From the NCBI GenBank assembly GCA_963932145.1, contig OZ010586.1:55223443-55287442 (forward strand): 64,000 nucleotides of DNA, given 5' to 3'. Origin of the DNA: Acanthosepion lycidas (Eukaryota; Mollusca; Cephalopoda; Sepiida; Sepiidae). Position 1 is the first letter of the stretch, and each line of letters begins with the position of its first letter. Positions 1 through 10,659 of this stretch are shown here, in pieces. The notes beneath the pieces are model-generated. The model was not told the origin of the DNA. It did no database searches and saw only the letters and a list, made by a program, of their open reading frames with translations. The position numbers and the translations under genes are program-made.

Positions 1-131
1 TGCCATAACAAATAAGCACTGTGCCAATGAGGAAAATTGAAGGAAATAATTCAATTGTTATGATTGGCCTTTCTTGCTTCAGTTTTAGCTTGTAAATTAT
101 AACATATTCATCACAACAACAAAGTGAGACA

Positions 132-133
<2 letters not shown>

Positions 134-187
<54 letters not shown>

Positions 188-196
188 CATACATAC

Positions 197-241
<45 letters not shown>

Positions 242-253
242 CGTGTATGTGTA
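134..253. repeat. (TA)n / (CATA)n microsatellite
   Basis: An almost pure AT dinucleotide run is interrupted once by CATACATA units and ends in GTGTGCGTGTATGTG. It encodes only repetitive Tyr/Ile/Met peptides in some frames, which are not genes. Confidence 0.95.
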
Positions 254-320
254 TAATCAGAAGGATTTATTAACAGAAGGATTTTGTTGTGCAAGTTTGG
301 AGTAAGAAAATTCTTACTTG

Positions 321-700
321 CATTATTTACATTATTCGGACTGTTGTCCTCAAGGACACATGACCCCATGGATAAAGACGTTAGTTAGATCCAGTGACTA
401 GACCCAAAGAGTTGTGAGTTCAGTACTAAGCCACAGAGGTGATGAACCAAAAAAACTTGGAGAGTTGAGTTAAAGGGAAATAACTGAGATGTCTGGAAGA
501 GGCATAGCATGTGGAACGAGAACAATCTACCTTGGTGGACAAAATAAAGGGTTCAGTTTGAAATTCCAATCCCCTGAAGAAGGCCTGAGTGTACATCAGC
601 CAAAACATTGTGAATATAGCAATGAAGATGAGGATAACAGTTCAAATAATGTAAATAATTATAAGTAATCATAATACCTCATCTCAGAAATATAGTTTTT
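321..700. repeat. Fold-back repeat with tRNA-like core, degraded copy
   Basis: The right arm (about 566-660) reads CCTGAAGAAGGCCTGAG and ends in AATGTAAATAATTA, matching the arm of the well-preserved copy at 4798-5159. The left arm survives only as a short piece near 326-356 (TTATTTACATTATTCGGAC). The core between them keeps a tRNA-like B-box region (GTGAGTTCAGTACTAAG, near 415). A further inverted match to the outer flank (ACCTCATCTCAGAAATATAG) lies at about 676-697. Strand is arbitrary because the element is an inverted repeat. It is non-coding. Confidence 0.7.
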
Positions 701-1725
701 GTAATGTGGTTGTTAGTAAATGTTTCTGGTTTGGGTTTTTCTTGTATAATGAATAAATTATTTGCAAATGGTAAGTCTATCAATAAAAGGGAATATTAAA
801 CATAATAAAATGATATTTGGGTAAGTTGACTTATCTCTGGTCTCCATTTCTGGAACTACTCAATTCCACATGCTCTCCTTGCAAGGGACTGGCCAAAAAG
901 AGAAAGTCTCTAAATTTCCTGCCAGTAGGATGGTTTACTTTTTTCTATGGAATCATGGGAATTAGATTTTTTTCTCATGGTCACAAAATCGCTAAACAGT
1001 AATGGTGGCCCTTGTATTTGGTAGACAAGAGGAGTTGCAAAACAGGACTCTCAAAATGCTTTCTTGAATGTTATTTCATATTGCCTTTTTGGAAAGTAAA
1101 TTAATTTACTAATATTGCAACTCTTAAGAAATAAAAAAGCATCACAGCATTTGGAATGAGATTCAAGTACAAGAAGAAATATTATCATGTGAAATGCTGA
1201 CCAAAATCTCCAGTGTTTCTACTGATTACCAATAGCAAACTGTAACTAACCTGTCATTTTTATGACCATCCCTAAAACATGGGAGAGATCCAGAATTTTA
1301 TTAGTGAATATCACTAATCTCAAAAGAATAATTTCAACCTAACTGAGCAACATGTCTGCCTCACACATGCTCTCCATCCACCAGTTTGTCCATTTATTAC
1401 TCTCTCTTACCAAGCAAGAGGCAAAGTTCAAAAGAGATCGTACAAGTTAATTAATCCTGCAGATACCAGAAAAAAACGTTTTTTCTTCACTACTGCTTCT
1501 GTGTAATTAACTTCTGAACTCATCAACTTCATCAATTCTATTACGTTGATACTTATTTATTTACAGTTATATTTTGTGATTGATTGTATACATTTGTATT
1601 TAAAAAAATGAAAACATTATCATTAAACAAAGGAAACAAAGAAAAACACCAAGCTGAACACTTATTCAGTTGACTTCAGTGTAACATGTAATGTGCTTTA
1701 TCTTCTTTCTATTGTATGGCTGCAG
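701..1725. other. Unannotated stretch, probably last intron of the gene ending at 1847
   Basis: No coding exon, RNA gene or recognisable transposon was seen here. Its right end carries the pyrimidine-rich acceptor (TCTTCTTTCTATTG...TGCAG) used by the exon that follows. Short open frames such as one near 817-1002 show no family signature. Confidence 0.5.
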
Positions 1726-1847
1726 GATTATTGGGAGCTTTCTTTGGCATTTATGATGTGGAATTTTTTATTCGTCCAATTCCACAAGAATGGAACATTC
1801 AGTCTGAAGAATTTCTTGAAACTCATAAGAAATCAAGTAGATCTTGA
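1726..1847 (+). CDS. Terminal coding exon of an unidentified protein
   Basis: A good acceptor (pyrimidine tract, branch-like region, GCAG ending at 1725) precedes 122 bases whose frame from 1728 gives 39 residues and a TGA at 1845-1847. The peptide begins LLGAFFGIYDVEFFIRPIPQ: a short hydrophobic stretch and then a charged tail rich in Glu, Lys and Ser. This looks like the end of a membrane protein with a hydrophilic C-terminus. The exon enters in phase 2, so two bases of a split codon (1726-1727) precede Leu. An AATAAA lies 82 bases past the stop. Codon use is ordinary, and no stop or frameshift breaks it, unlike every transposon-derived frame in this window. I do not recognise the protein. 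Upstream exons are not visible here and are presumably left of base 1. Confidence 0.7.
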
Positions 1848-1928
1848 TGGTTCTAAATTAATTTGATCCTGAAAGCTGAACAGAAAGACAACATTTTAAG
1901 TGTTATTTCTCAGTTGAGATTTTATTGA

Positions 1929-1934
1929 AATAAA
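1929..1934 (+). promoter_or_regulatory. Polyadenylation signal AATAAA of the gene ending at 1847
   Basis: A canonical AATAAA sits 82 bases after the stop codon in an otherwise non-coding AT-rich 3' UTR. Cleavage would be expected around 1945-1960. That the terminal exon and a canonical signal occur together supports a real gene end. Confidence 0.55.
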
Positions 1935-2164
1935 TGAAAGACACATTGCCATAATTATCAAGAATTAATAACCAGTTCCTATACCATGAATATCAATAAT
2001 GTTGTCTGATCAAATGGTAGAATAATGGAATACAAACTGAGAGATTAAATCTTAGTGACTAAGACAAATTACTGCAATTAAAAGGAAAACACTCGTCTTT
2101 TTCTTTTATCAGTCTTATAAATATAGCACACTGAGTAAGTAAACTGCATCGAAAGAACCATAAC

Positions 2165-2310
2165 CCATCAGTTCTGTAGGAGCACCACATGTACTGCAGC
2201 TATAACGCCAGTGATGTGTCTAGGGCAAGATAACCTGCCTGACAGTCCATCCCTCTTCAGATTAGTATTGAATTCAGTTTTATCCTTCTCCTAAACTGGT
2301 TGCCACCTCA
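2165..2310 (-). repeat. SINE 3' fragment (same family as the 5S-headed SINE)
   Basis: The block CCTTCTCCTAAACTGGTTGC (about 2286-2305) recurs at 9790-9810, next to the SINE copy split by the Gypsy element. Only the 3' part of the family body is present. The match is short, so the boundaries are approximate. Confidence 0.4.
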
Positions 2311-2503
2311 AATTAAATTATGAATGTAAGTATTGTTTACTTGCTGTCAAGATTGGCATCAGAAATAAATTAATTATGCATGCATTTTTGTAATTTTAAT
2401 TACTCATGTGAAATTACTTTTGACAGGGAGTTCTTAAACACCAAGTAGAGGAGAATAGGAGTCTGTAAGATGTTTACTTATCTAAAAATATTTACAATGG
2501 ATA

Positions 2504-2538
2504 TTTAGTGTGTAAGCTGTCATAGCTTACACACTAAA
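2504..2538. other. Perfect 15-bp stem hairpin
   Basis: TTTAGTGTGTAAGCT (2504-2518) pairs without mismatch with AGCTTACACACTAAA (2524-2538) around the loop GTCAT. It lies 660 bases past the stop of the terminal exon, outside any repeat recognised here. No promoter or flanking pairing is seen, so a role as an RNA precursor is not supported. Confidence 0.7.
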
Positions 2539-3211
2539 GTATCCCTTTTCAATATATATTCAACGAAAATACGCTCATTTTATACTATACAAGTAAATGT
2601 TCTAATAAAGTCTGCAAGAATTGCTAATGAAATTTAAATTAGTCATGAACATGCATGTACATAGAAATTATTTTTTAATACTATAGTTTAGTCATGCCGT
2701 AAAAATGTCAAAGCAAATCATGATTATTTTAATTCAAATGGTGGTTTTCAACTCAACTTACATTGTTTTTGAAGTTTCTTTTTATAATTGGTAATAATCA
2801 AACACTGCCGTGTATTTAGTTCACATGAAATACATCAACTGTATTCAGTAGCTATTTTCTTTCAATGAAGCTGTTCATTTTGGTGGTAACAAAACACAAA
2901 ATATATTTTCGTGGTACATGCAGAATATATAATTATAGCAAAATGTCATGACTACATAGGAGATCCACACCGCACACTCAAGTGACATTTTGGATCAAGC
3001 TTGAGCAGTGGCAGTGGAAATAAATGAACAATATAAGAGAAGTGTATTTGTAGACATGAACAGAAATTGTATAAGTTTCACAGTAATATTTGCAAAATGA
3101 TGCACTACATTTTATATATCCTTCACTAGAAACAATTAACATAACAAATATAAACATTTACATGGATGCATAATGATGTATTATCAACATGTAATGAAAA
3201 GATCCTATCTA
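2539..3211. other. AT-rich stretch without recognisable features
   Basis: No open frame with a family signature, no tRNA-like box pair and no long inverted repeat were seen. Confidence 0.5.
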
Positions 3212-3313
3212 TTAGGTTGGTGCAAAAATAATGACGTAATAATGTCGTTTTTTGACGTTAAAAAATATGTCAAAAAACGACATTATTACGTCATTATTTT
3301 TGCACCAACCTAA
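3212..3313. mobile_element. Palindromic mariner-type MITE, 102-bp variant (copy 1 of 5)
   Basis: The element starts TTAGGTTGGTGCAAAA, ends with its complement, and is flanked by TA on both sides (3210-3211 and 3314-3315), the target duplication of Tc1/mariner elements. The two halves are complementary over almost the whole length, around an AT-rich centre. It is longer than the four 80-bp copies because the arm contains an extra ATGACGTA-type segment. It encodes nothing; mobility would need a transposase supplied in trans, and the only related transposase seen is the dead relic at 31321-31853. Confidence 0.9.
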
Positions 3314-4760
3314 TAACAAAAAATGTACTTCAATGCTGTAATCCATCAATAAATTCTGTTTCAATAAGATGGGGAATGAGAATATACATAAATTATTATA
3401 ACAAAAATAGACAGCCTCTGACATTATCTTTTTAAAATGATTTATATATATCCTTCTCTGTAATCAATCAATAAATATACATTACAATAACATTTACATA
3501 TGCATATAACATTCTACTGCCAAGGCAGATTCTTTATGACAAATAAAAAATTAATATAATACAAATATATACAATTTATAAAGTAATATACAAAAATCAT
3601 AAAAATGAAATATCCCTGGAATTCTTCCATTCACACTGTTTCCAGGAACCAGTGTTGAAAGCAAGAGCATATTACTGATTGTATATCTTCCATTACACCC
3701 ATAGAGGAATAGTATAGGACAAAATAATCCAACAATTACATTTTATATAGTAATCCAGGCAGAGTGGGTGCTGAGTCCCAGACATCCAATTGAAGAGTGA
3801 AATAAAAATGTAGTTTATATTTAATTTGAATAAAGTGTTAACTTCATGTTCCATCTGTCTTTACATATTTAAAATGTCTTTTTTCTCATATTTCTCAGTG
3901 CTAGGCTCCCCTACTTAAGGGCATACAATCAAGGAGTTGGCTCTGGGCATCACCAAACCTCTGCACCATCACTGAATCAAGGAAAATAATTGCATGAGAA
4001 TATGTGCATCTTTTAGAGATAGAGAAAGATATGATTAAATATGCAGAGATTCTTTTTATTTTAGATATTTTTAGTGCTTGTTCTGATAGTCTAGGAATCA
4101 GGCTTACAAACTCAAGTGGAAATAATAAGCTAAGTAAGAGTTATGGCTGAGAGCCTTACAATCAAACACAGTCACTGACTTGGATGAAATGAAATGAAAT
4201 GAAATAATAACAACTGTAAACCTTTTTTAAAACTCAAATAATAATTTCTGAAAATCATCTACTGAAGCTTTAAGTAAAATCCACTGCAGTACATAGACGT
4301 TACTTTAATCATCACTTCTTTGCAAACAATATTCCTTTTTATGAATTTTTCTCCTCTTTTACTCTGATCTTCATTTTTATATCGTTTAAAGCTCTTGCTC
4401 TAGATAGAGTGACATATAACTGGTTCAAGATGGTTGACACCAAGTTTCTCAAATGTTTGTCTTTGTGACTTGTTGTGGAAAAACAACTGCAAATGATAAA
4501 TTACCATCACTTGGACTTAATTTGAGTCTTGGAATTAATGCCAGTGAACACATGTGGAATCCAATAATCAGCTCTACTTGTATGCAGTTCTTATTCAAAT
4601 TTATGACAATCTAGCACTATTGCATAGTGTACTTGTTGTACAGAAAGATTACATAAAAGCATAAGTATTACAATGATTCTATATATCTTCACTTATGATG
4701 TGTACCAGTTGTGTATAGGATAGCATCTTGAAATGAAAAAAATTCAATAGCAGATTTGAT
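3314..4760. other. AT-rich stretch without recognisable genes
   Basis: It contains simple-sequence patches, including a GAAAT run near 4186-4206. No coding exon or mobile element with clear ends was identified. Confidence 0.45.
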
Positions 4761-4797
4761 ATCTGTCTATATTTCTGAGATGAGGTATTATGTACAG

Positions 4798-5159
4798 TAT
4801 TTACATTAGTCGGACTATTGTCCTCATTTTTGTCGCCATATTTGTCACAATGTTTTGGCCGTTGTACGCTCCGGCCTTCTTCAGGTGGTTGGTTAGATCC
4901 AGTGACAGACCCAAAGAGTGTGAGTTCAATACCCGGTTAAGGCAGTGGAGAACTTTCAGGGAAAATTAGCAGGAGATAACTGATAGCTGACATCCATCAA
5001 ACATGGCACGTGGAACTAGAACAGTCTACCCTAGTGAGCGAAATAAAGGGTTCAGTTCGAAATTCCAACCACCTGAAGAAGGCCGGAGCGTACAACGGCC
5101 GAAATGTTGTGACAAATATGCCGACAAAGATGAGGACAATAGTCCAACTAATGTAAATA
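4798..5159. mobile_element. Fold-back element with tRNA-like loop, best-preserved copy
   Basis: Two arms of 95 bases (4798-4892 and 5065-5159) are inverted complements with about six mismatches by eye. They run from TATTTACATTAG inward to CTTCTTCAGGTGGTTGG. The 172-base loop contains GTGAGTTCAATACC, which resembles a Pol III B box, preceded by a weaker A-box-like GATCCAGTGAC. Similar copies occur at 321-700, 25405-25772, 52190-52760 and 62560-62800, with more degraded ones at 33060-33530 and 55290-55470. No protein is encoded. It could be a fold-back DNA element or a SINE trapped between inverted flanks; the sequence does not decide between these. Confidence 0.8.
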
Positions 5160-5185
5160 CTGCAGATTTGATATGATTTAAAATT

Positions 5186-5290
5186 CAAGTTCAAATTCCA
5201 GTCAAGTTTGTTACACTCACTTATGTGCAAATGCTCTTGGGAAAGGCATGAATCCATCTCTTCTCTTATTTATGAGTTAAATGGCAGGGC
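5186..5290 (+). repeat. SINE body fragment (5S-headed family, head missing)
   Basis: Shared family blocks are visible: a segment similar to AAATTCCAGTCAAGTT (about 5195-5210), then GGGAAAGGCATGAATCCAT (about 5237-5255), then GAGTTAAATGGCAG near the end. The same order of blocks occurs at 20122-20270. The 5S head is absent, as expected of a 5'-truncated retrocopy. Confidence 0.6.
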
Positions 5291-6175
5291 AGATAATTTT
5301 TCTTAGAAGTGCATGATAAGAAAGAACACAAAGAAGCAACCTACTAGGTAATTACTGGCAGATTCAAGTATAGACAGCCATTATTCACCTAGTGACTCAA
5401 GTACAACAAAAATAAATTATAACATTAAATAATCTAACAAAGGTCAGTATGACATCAAATCTAACTCTTAAAAGACTTTCTGGCATTTGGTTAAACAATA
5501 TCTGATGACTCACTGGATATCATGATCAGCTTATAACTTGAGGCTTTTTTATAACTGCAAATGTACTAAAAACTTTCAAAGTTTTACTTCAAATGCATCT
5601 TTATTTGTCAAAACATCAGAATTGACACAATGTTGCCAATGATCTGTCCAAGAAATTATTCCACCAATGCTAAAAACTCCCAGAAGATCTTATGCATCTG
5701 TATGCATCTAAGTCTTCAAAAATTGGTAATCATTAGGGGACAGATTCTGTGAATATGGAGATTGGGGGTAGTTATTATGGCATCAGTTTTTACCAGGTGG
5801 TTAGCGAAGTATAAAGTCTTGAATTATCCTGCAACAGGATAGGTTTTTCTTTCTATTTATTCCTACTCACCAAAATGTTTGCATGTTTTGGTGTGTCAGT
5901 TCCAAATCCTGATAAGATTCTTTCAGGTTGCAAAATGCTATAATAAATTACCAAATGGTCATCAGGATCTTTTTAGAGTAACGATTTGGTTTTGAGAAGA
6001 TCAAGTTACTTTTCATTAACAGTAAAAACACACAATCAAGAAAAGGGTCATTTATTTTAAAGAACAGGCAAATTGCAACAAGTCTCAAATTGTACAAGTT
6101 GCTCATCATTAGTCAAATCATAGACTATTTCTGGATTTTCTTCATTTTATTGAATTGTGGTCAGGTAGCTGTTTA

Positions 6176-6210
<35 letters not shown>

Positions 6211-7151
6211 GGTGAGCCTCCATGGCTACCATCAATTTGTTTTTGACAAATAATCACATGAAACCATAAACACAGATCAAGTTTGAGATACAGATCACTA
6301 GAAGCAAATATTTGGAATTATCAATTCATAGTCCATTTTGAATTTGACTCTATTCCCTAATCCCTTTTCATAATGCTTTTTGATTTGGGTAGCAGTGGCT
6401 GAATTTGAACTGATGGAGCATAATATAAAAATTACATTTATTCATTGCTTATATGAAACATTATAAAAAAAATAAGCTCTAAAATAAAAGTAACCACAGA
6501 ATTCATACAACACTCAAATGATAAGATATACAAAGAGGAAAATGATATAAAAAAATGATGATTGAAATAATACAACATTAAATCAACTATATATTTTGTT
6601 TCAACCTAATATTTTTATACAAAAAAGTTATGAGAGTAAAAATAATCTTAAAACTAAGGTCATTTGCATCCAGAAGAGGATCCTTAAAAAGAATATCATT
6701 TAGAATTTTCATAATTCTTTATTGATGTAATCAACTATCCAGTTGCAAAGTTTGATTATTTTGTATTTTCAAGGTAACTCATATTTCATGTCTTGTAATA
6801 TGACAGAGATGACAATAATTCCTTCTTTTATATGAATTGCCTTTATTCAAGAAAGAATTGTAAAAAATTACTGTGTTGTTTTTCTAACTTGCCTTTTATT
6901 GTTTAATGCTTTCTAGCTAATGAAACATTTCTTTGTATATTCTTTGTATATTCTATTCTTCAATCCAAATCATCAAAATGAATAAAAATTTATTTTGATG
7001 CGAGCAAATTAAATTGCTAAATGGGACACTTTTTGAATTCTCCATAAAAATTAATTTATTTATCATTGTTTCTATTGTAGAAGGTTTTGTTTGAATCTTC
7101 ATGTAAAAGTGATTTTTGTTTTTTTGTAGTTGTTCATATACTTCAAGAAAA
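5291..7151. other. AT-rich stretch without recognisable genes
   Basis: A T-homopolymer lies near 6186-6211. No coding exon, RNA gene or element with defined ends was recognised. Part of it may be old retroposon sequence, since a phrase near 5840-5960 reads like translated transposon sequence, but I could not assign it. Confidence 0.4.
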
Positions 7152-7840
7152 TCTATATAATAAATGTGAATGTCAGTGTGTCACCATGTCACACTTTTTC
7201 AATTAAAGGGACACAACTCCTTAACTTTCAATACCTCATGTTACAGAAATTTTGAATTCCAAAGTTTTCATTACTGCAATTGTTTTTGGTTAATTTTTTT
7301 ATATGATTTTTTTGCAAAAAGGTTTCTTGTGCAATAACAATTTTTATAACTTGGAAATAAATTTGGGAATAATTGAAATTAATTGTGAAATCCAGCAAAA
7401 GTCATCCATGCAATAAAAATAATTGTTTGTACGGAAAGTAAGGACATACGTATATCAAACTGCCTTTAAATTAAGTGGCAGCAGGATAATTATCATTGAA
7501 CTTTAAAAAGGTAAGCTTAAATATTAATGCAAGAATGTAGCAAACAATTTTGAACTCTTCTCTAGTTTATTGTTGCCTATTACATATGGCAACAATATGC
7601 CTCGCAAAAAGAAATCTCCACCAACAGAGAACCAGATTGTAATCAAAAGAGCCAAGACTGCGGTGAGAAAAAGAAAATGCAAATCCAATGAAAACCCAGA
7701 TCAAACAACAGTCAAGAGAGCTTCTAATGCTGAGAATATGCAAAAGATTTAGGAACTTTCAAACTCCTGAACAAGCACAATCAAAAGCCCTCCATAGGAG
7801 CTAGCTTAAATAACTCCCAATAGGGTAGTTTTTAAGCTAG
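7152..7840 (+). mobile_element. Internally deleted Helitron
   Basis: The 5' end is TCTATATAATAAATG, directly after an A (A|TC), and the 3' end is CTAG directly before T. This is the usual Helitron insertion context between A and T, with no target duplication. An imperfect hairpin (about 7800-7840, arms around CCCAATAGGG) sits at the 3' end, close to where Helitrons carry a terminal hairpin. The interior holds the start of a Helitron protein and then runs straight into the 3' end, so the Rep and helicase domains are deleted. Confidence 0.65.
7597..7798 (+). pseudogene. Helitron protein N-terminal fragment
   Basis: From the ATG at 7597 the frame reads MPRKKKS and continues with basic residues and the repeat units SNENPDQT and, after a one-base frame change near 7750, QTPEQAQSKALH. 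N-termini built from repeated E-(T/N)-P-(E/D)-Q units are typical of Helitron replicase-helicase proteins in animals. The first frame stops at 7750 and the shifted frame stops near 7805. None of the catalytic Rep HUH motif or helicase motifs is present. It matches in style the Helitron fragment on the other strand at 48418-49183. It is non-functional and useful mainly as an identifier for the element. Confidence 0.65.
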
Positions 7841-9190
7841 TATATCTGTATATCTTAAAAATGGGTATTTGTATACATTTTATTTGTGTTTATGTGAGTG
7901 CAAAAGTTTTAAAAAGATACTTATTGATTTTCATTGATTTTTGTCTGCAAGTAGTCACTGTAATTAAAATGTTATTTCTTATTTCTCTTGATCTCTTTTA
8001 CTTCTGCGTTATTTGTTTAAAATTTCATCCATTTTAAAAGATTTCTTTTTGCTATCACACACTTAATCCTTTAATATTTATTATTTTATGATTGTGACAG
8101 AATTTGTTCCCTTTATATTATCAATTTTTTCTTTTTCTCCTTTGTACCATTTTAATAATAATAATCACTTATCTATTAAACTTCATATTCTCTTTCATAA
8201 TTTCTTGTTTTTTTATTTTTGTCATAATTTTATAGTTAATTCTTTCATAATTTTTGACACTAATACCAAGGAAACATAATTTTTTTTTAAATAGCAAAAG
8301 TAAAGGTAAGTTTATGTTTATTATACACTTATCTAAATTTTGTTCATTTTTGATTATAACATCTGCAACCATCATTGACTGGAAATGTAAGCATAATTGA
8401 AAATTGTATTGTATTAATGTATTAATAGTATTGTTTAGATATTAATCAAAAAATAGTCAAGCAGTAATAAAAAAAACTTTCAAAAAGAATAAAAATAAGT
8501 ATAATAAAATGAAGAAATTAAAATGAGTGTTACAATGTAATTCATGTGGAAACAGCAAAGAAAGAAAAAAAAGAAACTTGTTAGAGGAGAAAGAGTGATG
8601 TCAAATCATCAAGTTATTTTCATTTTTCATCTTTTCTTTTCTTTTTGCTTGATGTGTATACTGTATTGTGTTGTCTATGAAGTTCAATCCTCTTGGGATG
8701 GATAAATATTGTAGAAACAAGTCTTTCATATTGGCAAAGATTGACTTTAACTCTTTCTGCTTGATTCTCATGAAGAAAGCATTTCAGAAAACTGATTGTC
8801 CATAATAATTATTTATAAGCTAGCCAAGCAAATGTCTTTCTATTTTAAGTTAATGGCATACAAACAAGTTATCAGTTGGCTAAACAACCCTTATTTACTG
8901 GGTAGTTTTAATTCCAATCCCTTATAAATTTTAGATTTTCACATTTTCATTCTGATAGTTTTCTTTTATAGAATATATCTCCAGTAATGATTAGTTCATT
9001 GTTTTGGAAATGTGTTACTTTCCTGACATAAAAAAAATGAAAGAAAATAAAATAAAATTGTTGCTACTAGAAATAGGTTATTAATGATTGAAATTAAAAG
9101 TTATTTTCTGATTGGAGTCATTTAGATTAAATTCTCACCAGTAAAACTTGTAATTAAATGAAGTAAATATGACTAGACACTCATATCTAA
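7841..9190. other. AT-rich stretch without recognisable genes
   Basis: No coding exon or element with defined ends was seen. Two short overlapping open frames on opposite strands around 8088-8375 are low-complexity and show no family motif. Confidence 0.5.
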
Positions 9191-9199
9191 GTGTATGCT

Positions 9200-9635
9200 T
9201 GTCTGCTAGAGTGGCTAGCTAATCTTGGCTGCAGATGATTAGTTGGGTACATTTTTTTAATGCCCAAAGAGCCAACCTGTGGTTTATACTGCAACTATGC
9301 TTAGTGGACCTTGGTTACAGTTTCTGGGAGAGAGTGCATAACCTGACAAGACCACCAGTTTGAACAAGGCCGGTACATTTAAACCCTCAGTCACAATGAC
9401 TTGTGGTTTTGTGTGAAGCTATCAACTATAGTTGATTTCTGAACAGTTCTGTCTACCCATCTTCCTTCACAAGGCTTAGATCAATCCATGATATGGTTTT
9501 CAGGTACAACATTGTCACATGCTGAGGTTGCCTCCCCAGACTGATATTATCAAGGTCACCCCCTTGACAAATCAATGATAAGATTTGAACCTGGATTTCA
9601 TGGTCTGAACACTTGGCTATGCACCAACTATTTTT
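9200..9635 (-). repeat. tRNA-derived SINE
   Basis: Read on the - strand, the head at about 9628-9570 contains CATAGCCAAGTGTTC (A-box-like, compare TRGCNNAGTGG) and then CAGGTTCAAATCTTATC (B-box-like, compare GGTTCRANTCC). Their spacing fits a tRNA internal promoter. A non-tRNA body follows toward 9200. The outer limit of the body is uncertain. Confidence 0.55.
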
Positions 9636-9689
9636 TTTTTAGTTCCTCTCATTCTCTATGGAACATTCAGTTCCTTTTAATACCACAAG

Positions 9690-9874
9690 GACATGCTAAT
9701 AGTAAGAGTTTCACTTGGAATTTGGAATTCACAAGCAGTCCCCAGATACATGTATACACACTTTTAGGATAGGGAATTCAGAGTTTCCTTCTCCAAAACT
9801 GGTTGCCACCAAAGGCTATAGGACTCAATTTGTCTTGCTATTTTATCCATAGATAAGGAGTGAAGAAATGGATT
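9690..9874 (-). repeat. SINE copy, part interrupted by the LTR element (3' half)
   Basis: Joined across the LTR element to 15649-15790, this gives the family order on the - strand. The block AGGCATGAATC straddles the insertion point, and the GGCAACCAGTTTTGGAG block lies at about 9796. The insertion therefore happened inside an existing SINE, and the GATT at 9871-9874 is repeated at 15649-15652. Confidence 0.7.
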
Positions 9875-10408
9875 TGTTATAGACAAGCGTATGATTGCAA
9901 GAAGGAAATACGACAACAGTAGAAATAGATTTACGTGATTTATTTCAATATGAACGTGAGGCTTTGTGACAGCTACCTTGTGGTATAGTTCATAGGCCGG
10001 CTGAAGATCTGGGTTGATCTCTCATAGTAGTTCTCGCTGGTTGACGTGGCGCTACTGCTGCTGGCTGCTGCAGACCGCTAAACATGACCGTGACAGGTCT
10101 CTTCCCTGGCCTCCTGTTGACTGCCTGGTGTACTTCCGTGTGACCCCTTTTATGGCATTTTTTTATGGCTTAACAGGCTCAAAAAACGACGCTAGTATAA
10201 TTAGGAGGGAAGCATTTTTATTGAAAAATAGAAACACTTTAAAATATTTATTTTTCGGCCAGAACTCGTGTGTCGGGAACATGCGTAAACGAAGATAATG
10301 TTCATTTTGTGACGGGGCCTTGTCCCATTCACATCCGGCTCTCGCTCTTAAGTATGTTAGTTTATTTGCCTGCAAATCAGCCGAGATGTCTTATTTTATT
10401 TTATAACA
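9875..10408 (-). repeat. 3' LTR of the Gypsy element
   Basis: This 534-base repeat has the inverted hexamers TGTTAT/ATAACA. It matches 15110-15648 throughout, with scattered substitutions and small indels. For example, CTACTGCTGCTGGCTGCTGC here corresponds to a shorter version there. Confidence 0.95.
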
Positions 10409-10409
10409 A

Positions 10410-10424
10410 GGCTCCCCCAGATCT
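10410..10424 (-). promoter_or_regulatory. Polypurine tract of the Gypsy element
   Basis: On the - strand, TCTGGGGGAGCC lies directly upstream of the 3' LTR start. Its position and G-rich content fit the plus-strand primer of an LTR retroelement. The tract is short. Confidence 0.5.
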
Positions 10425-10659
10425 CGGTCTGATTTACAGTGAGCGTTATTCATGTATATTTGGGTGATTAATTCATGATAAAGTCTGTGAAACGTATGGG
10501 AAGTTGTCCTTGTGTTCTTATTGGCATTTGCTTTAGTATGGAGTTATTTGTTGAATTATGTGTCCCAGAGGGATGTGGAGGAGAATGATCACAGTTGAGT
10601 GTGGCCGGTGAAGTAAAACCTTGTCGCCTACTTGTATTGGGTCCTTGTATGTGAGGGCA

